Positions 7,598-16,803 of a stretch of 64,000 nucleotides of DNA are shown here, one piece after another; position 1 is the first letter of the stretch, and each line of letters opens with the position of its first letter. The stretch is from positions 124,001 through 188,000 of the forward strand of contig WGMX01000020.1 of the NCBI GenBank assembly GCA_016124855.1, written 5' to 3'. The stretch is from Anaerolineaceae bacterium. Lineage in GTDB: Bacteria > Chloroflexota > Anaerolineae > Aggregatilineales > Phototrophicaceae. A program made the translations under genes and the position numbers. Below the pieces are notes generated by a model. It did no database searches, was not told the origin of the DNA, and saw nothing but the letters and a program-made list of their open reading frames with translations.

Positions 7598-10297
7598 TTA
7601 GGAGAGGAGTTGGAGTTCGTTAGCGCGGACAATGGCCTGAGTCCGGCTGCCGACACCCAGCTTGCTGTATATCTGGTTAACGTACCATTTAACCGTGCCC
7701 AGCGAAAACACCAGCTTGCCGGCGATCTCGCGGTTAGAAAGGCCAGCCGCCAGCAGGTTCAGCACTTCCTGTTCGCGTGGTGTCAGGGGATTGACCGGCG
7801 CGGGAGAAGCATTTACTTCAATGGTAGGCGCATTATTCATGCCGTCCAACATGAACTGAACAGTTTTTTCGATGTCCCGTCGTGCGCCCTGTTCCCACGC
7901 CTCGTTATAGGCGGCTGCGCCAAGTTCCTGTTCCCATTTGGCACGCAGGCGGTTCATCAACGGCCAGCTTTCAACCCAACCAGTAGCGGGCGCGCATGGC
8001 TCGTCCGGCATGTGTACCAATCGCGAAGTCACTTCAACCGCTAAGGCTGTTTGCCCCTGCAAATCCAGTACCAGCAGGCCGCTTGTCGCTAAATTGACAA
8101 GTTTGTCAAGTTCGGTTTGGGTGATCCAACTTTTATTAACATGCCCGATCACCTGCCGGAAATACTGCTGCAAGGCATCCGTTTTGTCGTGCAGATAGGC
8201 CACGATGGCTAAGCCGTTGAGCGCGTCGATTTCCGCTTCGGTGATCGAACTGACCAGTGGCAGATAAGAAGACATCACTTTCAAGCACAGTTCCTGTCCT
8301 TTAGCCACATCCTTTTCGGTCACAATCAATATCAGTCCCAAAGTGGACGAGCTTGCGCGCTCCGGCGTGACCATGTGCATCGTGGTTGCCACATCCAGAC
8401 TTTCGGTTGCGGTCAGAATTGCCTCGTCACCTTTACCGCGCCGGAAGTTCCACATGGCATGGCTGATCAGGCTGTAATGCAGTCCTTTCCAATCTTTACG
8501 TTCCCGTTGAATGACTCTGGCCTGCTGGTTGTATTGATTCGCCAATTCATAGTGATGCTCAACATAATTGCTGCGTGCCAACTGGGTCAGTGACCAGCCG
8601 ATTCCATTACGATCACCGATTTCTTCCTGAATATGAAAAGCCTCTTCATAATAGCGCTTTGATTGGTCGGAATCATTTACTGAAGTCGCCAACAGGTGCA
8701 GCGCGTCAGCCTTATAAAAGCGATCGCCGGCATCGGAATAAATGCGGACACATTCCCTAAAATAAGGGGTGGCGACTTCATCATAGGTGCGGAAGCTCTG
8801 CACAAATCCTATCTGATAAGTGGCGAAGGCGGTTTCCATCGGGCAGTCGTACCCGTTGAGCGCTTCAAGGATAGCTTGAAGTTCCGCTAATAAATCATCC
8901 AACTGCAACCAGATAAAGGTCTGCGAATTTTGAACCATTCTTGCCCGCCGCAGCCGCAGCCGGTAATAGGTTAGCTTGTTTTGGGGGTCATCGAACTGCG
9001 CGAAACAGTCCGCCGTATTGCGGAATAAATGTTCCCCTTCGACAAAGCGCGCCCGCATATCACAGAAGAAATTCAGCGCTTCAATCATCGGGTTAATCAG
9101 ATCACCATTCTGATGATCGGTTGCCCAATTCCATGCTTGGCGGATGTTGGCGAAATCTAGCTCAATATTATCCAGTGCTTCGTCCTGCCGTTGGAATTTG
9201 ATTTCGCCCTCACGCTTTTGCAGCCAACCGGAGAAGAATGCGGCGTGAGCCGCCTGTGTACTTTCGACCTGTTCTGCCTGAATCAGCCGTTCATTGGCAT
9301 ACTGCCGCAGCAGTTCATGGATGTCGTAGCGCCGCTGATCGGAGTCCCAGCGCAGCCACGACTTATCCACCAATCCGGTTAAGACGCGCAGCGACGCACC
9401 GGTCACGGCTTCGGCGGCCTCGCGGGTAAAGCCACCTTGAAACACACCCAGCCGCATCATGACCTGCTGTTCTTCAGTGGTCAGCAGCGCCCACGATTGT
9501 GCCAAAACGCCGCGCATCGTCCGGTGACGTTCCGGCACATTCCGCGCCGCCGTTTCCAATATGCTGATGCTGTTGGCGATCTCGTTGGCAATCTCGTCAC
9601 ACGACAGCGCCCGTACCCATGCCGCCGCCAGTTCTAATCCCAAGGGCATCCCACCAACCAGCGCACAAATCCGCGCGATTCCAGCCCGTTCATTCTCAAC
9701 CGAAAAGCCGGGATACGCCCGCCGCGCACTTTGGATGAACAACCGCACGGCGCTAAAGGATTCCAGTTTTTCGAGATCGTTCTCATCCGGCAGACTCATA
9801 CCGGTGACGGTGTATAACCATTCTTCTTGCAGGTTGAGCGCCTCGCGCGAAGTCGCCAGCACTTTGATCCCCGGCGCATGTGCCAGAATCGCGCTGATGA
9901 TCTCCACACCGTCCAGCAAGTGTTCGAGGTTATCCAAAAGCAGCAGCAACTTTTTTGGCGCGAGATAATTGAACAATTCTTGCTGCGGGTCGGCAGTCTG
10001 AAAGAAAGTTAATCCGACCCCATCGGCGATGGTGGGCAGCACCAGATGCGTATCACTGAGCGCTTGCAGCGGGATGAAGTACACGCCGTCCGGGTAATCG
10101 TCGCCGTCGGTTTCCGCGATTTGCCGTGCCACTTCCTGTGACATGCGCGTCTTGCCGATGCCACCCGGCCCGACTAGCGTCAACAGACGGCAAGCCGGAT
10201 CAGTGAACAAGGCGCTAATCGCGGCAATTTCCTTGCTGCGCCCGACAAAAGGCGTTGGCTGTGTGGGTAAGTTCTGGAAAATCATGGGCAAATTCAT
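7598..10297 (-). CDS. STAND-type transcription regulator: NB-ARC ATPase, TPR-like helices, LuxR HTH
   Basis: This 899-residue regulator has three parts. The N-terminal ATPase begins with TPFVGR, a Walker A GPGGIGKT (43-50) and Walker B LLLLLDNLEHLL (about 117-128). A sensor-type ATSREAL and a GMPLGLELAA motif as in NB-ARC proteins follow. A long middle region (about 360-800) of helical TPR-like repeats should sense a ligand or protein. The C-terminal 64 residues form a LuxR/GerE HTH (LTPREQEVLNLLAAGLSNREIA). The family acts as an ATP-dependent activator switch, as in MalT. A second, related regulator lies at 14027-16633. The target promoter is unknown; the 72-residue gene downstream is a candidate. 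Confidence 0.92.
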   Translation of the reverse strand: MNLPMIFQNLPTQPTPFVGRSKEIAAISALFTDPACRLLTLVGPGGIGKTRMSQEVARQIAETDGDDYPDGVYFIPLQALSDTHLVLPTIADGVGLTFFQTADPQQELFNYLAPKKLLLLLDNLEHLLDGVEIISAILAHAPGIKVLATSREALNLQEEWLYTVTGMSLPDENDLEKLESFSAVRLFIQSARRAYPGFSVENERAGIARICALVGGMPLGLELAAAWVRALSCDEIANEIANSISILETAARNVPERHRTMRGVLAQSWALLTTEEQQVMMRLGVFQGGFTREAAEAVTGASLRVLTGLVDKSWLRWDSDQRRYDIHELLRQYANERLIQAEQVESTQAAHAAFFSGWLQKREGEIKFQRQDEALDNIELDFANIRQAWNWATDHQNGDLINPMIEALNFFCDMRARFVEGEHLFRNTADCFAQFDDPQNKLTYYRLRLRRARMVQNSQTFIWLQLDDLLAELQAILEALNGYDCPMETAFATYQIGFVQSFRTYDEVATPYFRECVRIYSDAGDRFYKADALHLLATSVNDSDQSKRYYEEAFHIQEEIGDRNGIGWSLTQLARSNYVEHHYELANQYNQQARVIQRERKDWKGLHYSLISHAMWNFRRGKGDEAILTATESLDVATTMHMVTPERASSSTLGLILIVTEKDVAKGQELCLKVMSSYLPLVSSITEAEIDALNGLAIVAYLHDKTDALQQYFRQVIGHVNKSWITQTELDKLVNLATSGLLVLDLQGQTALAVEVTSRLVHMPDEPCAPATGWVESWPLMNRLRAKWEQELGAAAYNEAWEQGARRDIEKTVQFMLDGMNNAPTIEVNASPAPVNPLTPREQEVLNLLAAGLSNREIAGKLVFSLGTVKWYVNQIYSKLGVGSRTQAIVRANELQLLS

Positions 10298-10408
10298 TTC
10301 CCTCGAATTTGCGTTCTATTGTAGCATAGTTTCGCTTGATTGAGGATAGGCCTCTTGACTGAATTATAGTTGACGCTGTTATCGTGTGTCTGAATAAATA
10401 GACTAAGC

Positions 10409-10414
10409 TATAAT
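10409..10414 (+). promoter_or_regulatory. Putative -10 box of the NACHT-HEAT gene
   Basis: A perfect TATAAT lies 30 bp before the preferred ATG at 10445. No good -35 box is seen at 16-18 bp: a TTGACG at 10370 is 33 bp away, which is too far. Confidence 0.35.
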
Positions 10415-10444
10415 GTGAATACTTACACCGATGGTGAGGGATTG

Positions 10445-12598
10445 ATGCGTACCATTCGCTACATCGTCTTTGCTGTAGTCATTATTGTATTTCTTATTGC
10501 CTCAATGATAACGATCATCTCTGGCGGTGAAAATATTCCAGTTGTGATTGCAACAGCCGTATTAGTCGTCATTAGTTTTCCCTCAACCACTGAATGGATT
10601 TGGGACAAAATTGGTCCCGCTCAGGGATTCGGCATAGGTGACAAACAACCGTCCTCATTCGGCACGGTTGAAGACTATCTCAATGGACGTTTACGCGCTT
10701 TTGCAGACGAAGAAAAACGTTTCATTCCTTTGGCATTGACTCTCAAATCAGCTTATCAAGAAGGGAACGCTAAACCGACTGATGACATTGATGCTATCTT
10801 TCACCAAAATAACGGACGTTTTATCCTTATAGGCGACCCCGGGTCGGGTAAATCGACTACTATGCGCCATCTCATGCGCCAAGCGATTAACAATTATTTG
10901 CGCTATCCTAAGGACAATCGTATCCCTGTTTGGATTAATCTCGGTGAAGGTGCAAATCCGGTTCAGCCAGAGAAATTGCTCAAACATTGGTGGGATAATC
11001 GTTGTTATTTACCCGGAAAACCCGATCAACACATTAGTCAACATAACTTAGTTCTATTTCTAGATGGTCTAAACGAAATGCCACTCGACACCCGAAATGA
11101 ACGGGCGAAATTGCTGCGCGAGTTCTTAGAGAGAAATTCCGAAGTAAAGATTGTAGTATCTTGTCGAATTCGTGACTATGAAGACGATGAAGCACTCAAA
11201 CTGCCATTACCGATTGTGAGTGTTCTTCCTTTGAACGATCAACGTGTACAAGATTTCATCCTTCGAAACGGAGGTGATGAGAATCTATGGAATACGATAA
11301 ATCAAGATGAAGCCTTACGGTCTTTGGCTGCCAATCCTTACAATCTTTACCAGATCATTAAAATTTCCACTGAAACGGACGGACAAGAATTACCTCATAA
11401 TCTGAACGAGCTGTATCGTCGCTACTTACAAGTAACATACAAACGTTATACGAAAGATCGCAAGAATAAACGTAAGGGTGAAGAAGAAACACCATTATTG
11501 AAATTACCCCAACCTAAACTAGATAAACGCTTACAAAACTTAGCTTTTGCTATGTTATCTAATGGGAAAGGGACTTCTACTGATTTGGAATGGGCACTGT
11601 ATTGGCAACGACGTTGGCGTTGGGGACAACAGGCTATAAGAGATGGGATTAACTTAGGAGTATTAGTAGGCGATGGTCGCAGTTTACGCTTCTTTCACCA
11701 ATCATTGCACGGATATTTTGCGATTGAGCCGTTAGGGCAATCATTAACTATAAAGGGAGGGGTTGATCGTTTTACAAAGAATCCAGTTGCTCTCATTCGC
11801 CAAATTGGGGATTTAGGAGAATCTGGTCTACCAGCAGTTGAGCCATTAATCAAAACACTAGGGGATAAGGATGTAAGAGTACGAGGCGCTGCTGCACAAG
11901 CATTGGGGGCAATAAAGGATAACCGAGCAGTCGAACCTCTTATAGGAATACTAAGTGACGCAGACGAGCAGGTTCGAAAGGCTGCTGCCTCTGCGTTGGG
12001 AGTTATAAAGGACAATCGAGCAGTCGAACCTCTTAAAGGAGTACTAAGTGATACAGATGAGCAGGTTCGAAAGGCTGCTGCCTCTGCACTTGGAGAAATA
12101 AAAGATAACCGAGCGGTCAAACCCCTTGTTAAAGCACTAGCGGACACAGATAAAGAGGTTCGAAAGGCTGCTGCCTCTGCACTTGGAGAAATAAAAGATA
12201 ACCGAGCAGTCGAACCTCTTATTAAAGTACTGGCGGACACAGATAAAGAGGTTCGAAAGGCTGCTGCCTCTGCACTTGGGAAGATAGGAGAACTTGCAGT
12301 CGAATCGCTAATCGGCGCGATGGGAGACACAAACTTCGTAATCCGAAGGGCATCTGCGAAGATTTTAGGAGTCATAAAAGATAAACGAGCAGTCGAACCT
12401 TTGATTAATCTTTTAACAGATAGGAGCGGTCTGGTTCGTGGGGCTGCTGCACAGGCACTAGGAATGATGAAAGATAAACGGGCTGTTGAGCCACTGACAA
12501 AAGCGACGAATGATAAAAATCAAAACGTTCAGAACTTTGCTTACACAGCTTTGGAACGACTCGGAGTGAGACGTTCATACCGTTCCTACAGATTATAA
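10445..12598 (+). CDS. Membrane-anchored NACHT NTPase with C-terminal HEAT repeats
   Basis: The preferred start is ATG 10445 (717 residues), with GGTGAGGG just upstream; the alternative GTG at 10415 directly abuts a TATAAT. Two hydrophobic segments near the N-terminus anchor the protein. A NACHT-type STAND NTPase follows, with Walker A GDPGSGKST (about 130-138), Walker B LVLFLDGLNEMP (about 202-213) and SCRIRDYEDD. The winged-helix end FFHQSLHGYFA is at about 416-426. The C-terminal third (about 460-710) is PBS-lyase-type HEAT repeats of 31 residues. NACHT proteins typically oligomerise when a sensor domain meets its trigger. Bacterial NACHT proteins include known anti-phage proteins, but the role here is inferred. 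Confidence 0.9.
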   Translation: MRTIRYIVFAVVIIVFLIASMITIISGGENIPVVIATAVLVVISFPSTTEWIWDKIGPAQGFGIGDKQPSSFGTVEDYLNGRLRAFADEEKRFIPLALTLKSAYQEGNAKPTDDIDAIFHQNNGRFILIGDPGSGKSTTMRHLMRQAINNYLRYPKDNRIPVWINLGEGANPVQPEKLLKHWWDNRCYLPGKPDQHISQHNLVLFLDGLNEMPLDTRNERAKLLREFLERNSEVKIVVSCRIRDYEDDEALKLPLPIVSVLPLNDQRVQDFILRNGGDENLWNTINQDEALRSLAANPYNLYQIIKISTETDGQELPHNLNELYRRYLQVTYKRYTKDRKNKRKGEEETPLLKLPQPKLDKRLQNLAFAMLSNGKGTSTDLEWALYWQRRWRWGQQAIRDGINLGVLVGDGRSLRFFHQSLHGYFAIEPLGQSLTIKGGVDRFTKNPVALIRQIGDLGESGLPAVEPLIKTLGDKDVRVRGAAAQALGAIKDNRAVEPLIGILSDADEQVRKAAASALGVIKDNRAVEPLKGVLSDTDEQVRKAAASALGEIKDNRAVKPLVKALADTDKEVRKAAASALGEIKDNRAVEPLIKVLADTDKEVRKAAASALGKIGELAVESLIGAMGDTNFVIRRASAKILGVIKDKRAVEPLINLLTDRSGLVRGAAAQALGMMKDKRAVEPLTKATNDKNQNVQNFAYTALERLGVRRSYRSYRL
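11918..12289 (+). repeat. Four 93-bp tandem HEAT-repeat units inside the NACHT gene
   Basis: Units start at 11918, 12011, 12104 and 12197 and keep an exact 93-bp period (31 codons). They are very similar at the DNA level, including third codon positions. Flanking units before 11918 and after 12289 encode the same fold but have diverged. This indicates recent expansion or gene conversion within the repeat. Confidence 0.92.
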
Positions 12599-12688
12599 CA
12601 GACACGAAAAATTTGGTAATCTACCGCAAACACACTAAAATAACATATTAGCTGACGTTGAAAAATGGCACCGAGAAAACCCTAATGG

Positions 12689-13879
12689 CTAACGTGCTCC
12701 TTCTGCCATTCTCAACTGCTCCCCCAACAACCCCTCCAGATACGGTGTGACACCCCAGAACGCTTTCAGATCGTTATACTCTTTGATGAACTCGGCCTCC
12801 CCAACGGCGGTCTTTTTCACCGCACGGATCATCAAATTGCGTCCGGTATGCTCCGATGAAATAAATTCGACCACATCCGTTTTGTAACCCATAATCCGCA
12901 GCAGCAGCGCCCGAAAACTGTCCGTCAAAATATCGCCCATCCGCTGCTTGAGTATGCCCTGCCGCATCACCGGCTCGAATGGCGCGCGGCTCTCCAATTG
13001 TTGGTGTAAATGTTTATGGCAGCACGGCGCGGTCATAATGATGCTTGCCCCGTACTTCACGCCTAACGCTAACGCCTCATCGGTCGCCGTGTCGCAGGCA
13101 TGGAGCGCCAACACAATATCCGGCGCGTGTTCCGGCACATGTTCGATAATCGGCGAGGCATAGAAGCAGGCATTGCCCAAACCCAACTCTTGGCTGTAAA
13201 CATTGCTTTTTGCCATCAACTCGGCATTTACATCCACGCCGCTCAACTGCGCCGGAATCTGCCGGATGTTATTCAGGTAGTGATAAGTGGCGAACGTCAA
13301 ATGTGCTGAACCCGCGCCGCAGTCGAGGATATGAATGGGCGAATGATCGAATGTCGTCAACGCACCGGTATGATCCAACAGCTTGAGGAACTCGTTGATT
13401 TGCGCGAACTTATCCTGCATATCAGCTTTGATGCGTCCGTCGCTGGTTTGGATGCCGATTTTCTGCAAAAACGGATCAGGTAAACTCGCCGGAATCGGCC
13501 AGTCTTTCCAGCGGTCATGTTCCACATGTTCAACATGCGGCTTGATCGGCGCGCTGCGGTGGATAATCGCCTTACCTTTCTTGGTGATCTGCACGTTCAA
13601 TTCTTCTAGAGTCGTCCGCAGGAAGATATTGTGGAAGGGCAAGTCCAACAGCTCTCGCAGATGATCGGCTGCCGCATCACCTTCATAATTTTTGGTGATA
13701 TCCTGTTTGGCGGTGAAGTGCGAGAATTGCAGATGCCGCCGCCCTTTGATCTGCACCGGACGCACATTCACCATGCGCCACGGCAGTGTATTGCTGATCT
13801 CGCCCTTAAACGTCATTTGTACAAAAGTGGCTTCATCCAGCGCGGCCTGCTGGAGTATCTCACGGTAATTATCAGTCAT
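12689..13879 (-). CDS. SAM-dependent methyltransferase of the Methyltransf_32 type
   Basis: This 396-residue protein carries a class I methyltransferase core in its C-terminal half. The SAM-binding motif is ILDCGAG (about 184-190), the acidic strand end is GVDVN (about 214-218), and the family signatures LALHACDTATD (about 257-267) and APCCHK (284-289) are present. The HACDT/PCCHK pair is typical of Methyltransf_32 proteins related to TRM13 and GSTCD, some of which modify tRNA. The first ~180 residues are unassigned and may bind substrate. The substrate is unknown. The gene is convergent with the NACHT gene and divergent from the second LuxR regulator, 147 bp away. Confidence 0.8.
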   Translation of the reverse strand: MTDNYREILQQAALDEATFVQMTFKGEISNTLPWRMVNVRPVQIKGRRHLQFSHFTAKQDITKNYEGDAAADHLRELLDLPFHNIFLRTTLEELNVQITKKGKAIIHRSAPIKPHVEHVEHDRWKDWPIPASLPDPFLQKIGIQTSDGRIKADMQDKFAQINEFLKLLDHTGALTTFDHSPIHILDCGAGSAHLTFATYHYLNNIRQIPAQLSGVDVNAELMAKSNVYSQELGLGNACFYASPIIEHVPEHAPDIVLALHACDTATDEALALGVKYGASIIMTAPCCHKHLHQQLESRAPFEPVMRQGILKQRMGDILTDSFRALLLRIMGYKTDVVEFISSEHTGRNLMIRAVKKTAVGEAEFIKEYNDLKAFWGVTPYLEGLLGEQLRMAEGAR

Positions 13880-14026
13880 GGTATGGCTTTCGTCTTTTCG
13901 TTTATTCGAATCTTGGAGTAGTCGTGGAGGCTGTATTCCTACCTCGCATTATACACAGAACACCTGCTGTCAATAATGCTCTGCCTTATAATATAGGCAA
14001 CGACGAGTGACTGATACGGCTAAAGC

Positions 14027-16633
14027 ATGATCAGAAATTATTCAACAAACCATCCTACTCCCTTCGTCGGTCGGGCAAAAGAATTGGCGGAAATTGTTGC
14101 TCGCCTCGCCAATCCTGAATGCCGCCTTTTGACGCTGACCGGGCTTGGTGGCAGTGGTAAAACCCGTTTAGCAGTTGAGGCTGCTAAGGCGGTCGCACAG
14201 CACTTTACCGATGGCGCAATCTTTGTTGGGTTGCAATCTCTTTCCCGCGGCGACTTACTGATTCCAGCGCTGGCGCAGTCTATCGGCATGATCTTTTATG
14301 GACCGGAGGATTTGCAAAGCCAACTGATTGACCACCTGCATGACAAAAAACTTCTTCTCTTACTCGACAATTTTGAACACCTGCTAGATAAATCGGAAAT
14401 TGTCAACGTTATTCTCCGTCATGCGCTAGACGTCAAAGTTTTGGTTACATCCCGCGAAGCGCTCAATTTACAGCAGGAATGGTTGTATCCGCTCAAAGGG
14501 ATGCTGACTCCCCCCAGCGTCTATATCTATCCGACTATCATGGAGGACTACGAAGCAGTTCAATTATTCTTGTACCATGCGCGGCGTGTGCAGCCCGATT
14601 TTAATGCAGCCAATGAACAGGCCGCCATCATTGATATTTGTAACATGACTGCTGGACTGCCCTTAGCCATCGAACTTGCCGCGTCTTGGCTCAAGGGATT
14701 GTCTGCCACGCAAATTGCGCACGAAATCCAACGCAGTCTTAGTTTCTTATCTACCACTACCCGCAATGTTGAAGAACGTCACCGCAGTATGCGTGCTGTA
14801 TTTGACCACTCATGGAAGCTGCTGCCAAAGAACGAACGGCAAATTCTAGCCCGTTTGTCATTGTTCGTGGGTGGTTTTGATGCCGAAGCAGCGCTGTCTG
14901 TCGCTGGCGCGGACTTCTCCGATTTGTCGGGTCTGGTCGAAAAATCACTGATTCAGCTCGAATCGGCTAACCGCTTTAGTACTCATGAAATTCTGCGCCA
15001 GTACAGCCTCGAAAAATTACAGGAATTGGGTGAAAACCATGATACTACTGTGCGGTTTTGCCAATATTTCGCGCAATTTATGGTTTGGCACGAAGCACAA
15101 CTCAAACAAGCTGAACAACTCGACTCAATGCGGGCTATTGAAACAGAGTTCGACAACGTCCGCGTTGCATGGGAGTGGGCGACGAAAAATCATCAGGCAA
15201 ATGATCTTCATGAAATGCTGCATGGATTGTATCTTTTTGGTTTTCTGAGCAGCCGCTACCGCGAAACTTGTAGTCTATTTCAACAAGCGTTGGACGCCGC
15301 GGTCGGCGATCAATCCCTTCGAGGACGATTATTGTCCCGTCGCTGGGGGTATCTTCATTGGTGGTACTTGTCCAATTATCACGATGCGTTGATAGATATT
15401 CAGCAAGCAATTGGCCTCATGCGGGCCGCAAACGATGCGTTCGAAATCGCGTTCGACAACCTAGTTATGGGTTATGTCATGAACGGTTTGCAGCGCTATT
15501 CTGAAGCATTGACACACTTTGAAACCAGCAAAACGCAATTTGAAGCCATCAACGAACCCTATTATACCTGCTGGGCGCTGCATCGTTTGGGGTATGTCTA
15601 CGCGAGCTTCAACGATCTTGAAAAATCCACACGCTTTACCGAACAAAGCCTTATCTTGGCGCGATCCTCGCATAATCGGGTCGCGCTGGTCATTTGTTTG
15701 TATAATCTCGGCTCGGATTGCATTTTGGAAGGGGATTATCCTAAAGGTAAAACCTACTGTGAAGAAGCCTTACTCATCGCCCGCGAAACACACCATCAAG
15801 GGCAGATTGCCCATGCCCTCAGCCTAATAGCCCTATGTGAATTTTTCGAAGGAAATTACGCTTCCGCGCAGTCAAACGCTGAACAATCCTACCGCATTAC
15901 TGAAGACATCAACATGCTGGTCTTTATACCCTATTCGCTTTCAGTGTTAACACTGTTGGCCTGCTTGCGTGAGGATTATTTGGAAGGCGCACGCTTAAAT
16001 GATTTGGATCAAAATCACCAGACCAATTTGATGGGCTACCAACTGCTCCACTGGGCGCTTGCTATCCTCTCGTGTGGGCTGGGTCATCGGGCAGAAGCAC
16101 AACTTCATACACAAGCAGTCCTTCGACTGACTGAGCGGGGGGTAAGTACTGCGGTCATCGTGTGGATTATTCCATCTGTGATTTATGTCCTGTCAGAAAG
16201 TAATCCGCGACTGGCGCTGGAGTTAGTAGCATGGGTGAACAGCTATCCTAATGCAGGGCTAAATTGGGTACGTCAATGGCAATTACTGGTTCGCCTTCAA
16301 GACCACCTCCGACAAACAGTGGATACCACTGTTGCTCAACAGATTTGGGAACGCGGCACAACACATTCGTTGCAGGCTGTCGAAGCGCTTGTTCGTCAGC
16401 ACTACTCTGAAGCTTCCACAGACAATATCAGCGCCAATACCAAGCTGCTTACGATGCGTGAACAAGAAATCCTGCATTTGTTGGCCGACGGACTTACAAA
16501 TCCCCAAATTGCTGAACGGCTAATAATTGCTACAGGTACGGTAAAGACACATACACTCAGCATCTACCGCAAGCTGGATGTCGCTAACCGCACGCAAGCA
16601 ATCATTCGTGCGCAGGAGTTGGGTTTGCTCTAA
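14027..16633 (+). CDS. STAND-type transcription regulator: NB-ARC ATPase, TPR-like helices, LuxR HTH
   Basis: This 868-residue paralogue of the 7598-10297 regulator has the same order of domains. It has HPTPFVGRAKEL, Walker A GLGGSGKT (39-46), Walker B LLLLLDNFEHLL, VTSREALNL and GLPLAIELAA. A long TPR-like middle (about 360-780) follows, then a C-terminal LuxR HTH (TMREQEILHLLADGLTNPQIA, last ~62 residues). The start has no clear Shine-Dalgarno site. It should be an ATP-gated activator. The sensor regions of the two regulators differ much more than their ATPase and HTH ends, so they probably read different signals. The adjacent downstream gene is a class V aminotransferase. Confidence 0.92.
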   Translation: MIRNYSTNHPTPFVGRAKELAEIVARLANPECRLLTLTGLGGSGKTRLAVEAAKAVAQHFTDGAIFVGLQSLSRGDLLIPALAQSIGMIFYGPEDLQSQLIDHLHDKKLLLLLDNFEHLLDKSEIVNVILRHALDVKVLVTSREALNLQQEWLYPLKGMLTPPSVYIYPTIMEDYEAVQLFLYHARRVQPDFNAANEQAAIIDICNMTAGLPLAIELAASWLKGLSATQIAHEIQRSLSFLSTTTRNVEERHRSMRAVFDHSWKLLPKNERQILARLSLFVGGFDAEAALSVAGADFSDLSGLVEKSLIQLESANRFSTHEILRQYSLEKLQELGENHDTTVRFCQYFAQFMVWHEAQLKQAEQLDSMRAIETEFDNVRVAWEWATKNHQANDLHEMLHGLYLFGFLSSRYRETCSLFQQALDAAVGDQSLRGRLLSRRWGYLHWWYLSNYHDALIDIQQAIGLMRAANDAFEIAFDNLVMGYVMNGLQRYSEALTHFETSKTQFEAINEPYYTCWALHRLGYVYASFNDLEKSTRFTEQSLILARSSHNRVALVICLYNLGSDCILEGDYPKGKTYCEEALLIARETHHQGQIAHALSLIALCEFFEGNYASAQSNAEQSYRITEDINMLVFIPYSLSVLTLLACLREDYLEGARLNDLDQNHQTNLMGYQLLHWALAILSCGLGHRAEAQLHTQAVLRLTERGVSTAVIVWIIPSVIYVLSESNPRLALELVAWVNSYPNAGLNWVRQWQLLVRLQDHLRQTVDTTVAQQIWERGTTHSLQAVEALVRQHYSEASTDNISANTKLLTMREQEILHLLADGLTNPQIAERLIIATGTVKTHTLSIYRKLDVANRTQAIIRAQELGLL

Positions 16634-16803
16634 AAATCTTTGTGCCATTTCGGTAAAATTTCTGTATTAGGCACATTACCTTATCTGACCCCTACTCATT
16701 TCTGTATCTATCGCACAGGGTTCGCCACTACACAGCCTCTACCCCCTACGCTAGAATTGTGCTGTATGTCACAAATTAATCCCCGCAGGGAGGTATTCAG
16801 AAT

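Noticed and set aside
10370-10414. TTGACG (10370) with TATAAT (10409) as a full sigma-70 promoter for the NACHT gene
   Set aside because: The spacing is 33 bp, far from 16-18 bp, so only the -10 box is kept.
10415-10444. GTG 10415 as start of the NACHT gene
   Set aside because: It abuts TATAAT and lacks a Shine-Dalgarno site; ATG 10445 has GGTGAGGG just upstream.
11918-12289. The 93-bp repeats as a CRISPR array or a mobile element
   Set aside because: They are contiguous, without spacers, and in frame with a HEAT protein.
11695-12375. Long minus-strand frame opposite the HEAT repeats
   Set aside because: It is a shadow of the repeat codons, which stay open in the antisense because the 93-bp period repeats in frame; its Ser/Ala-rich product has no fold.
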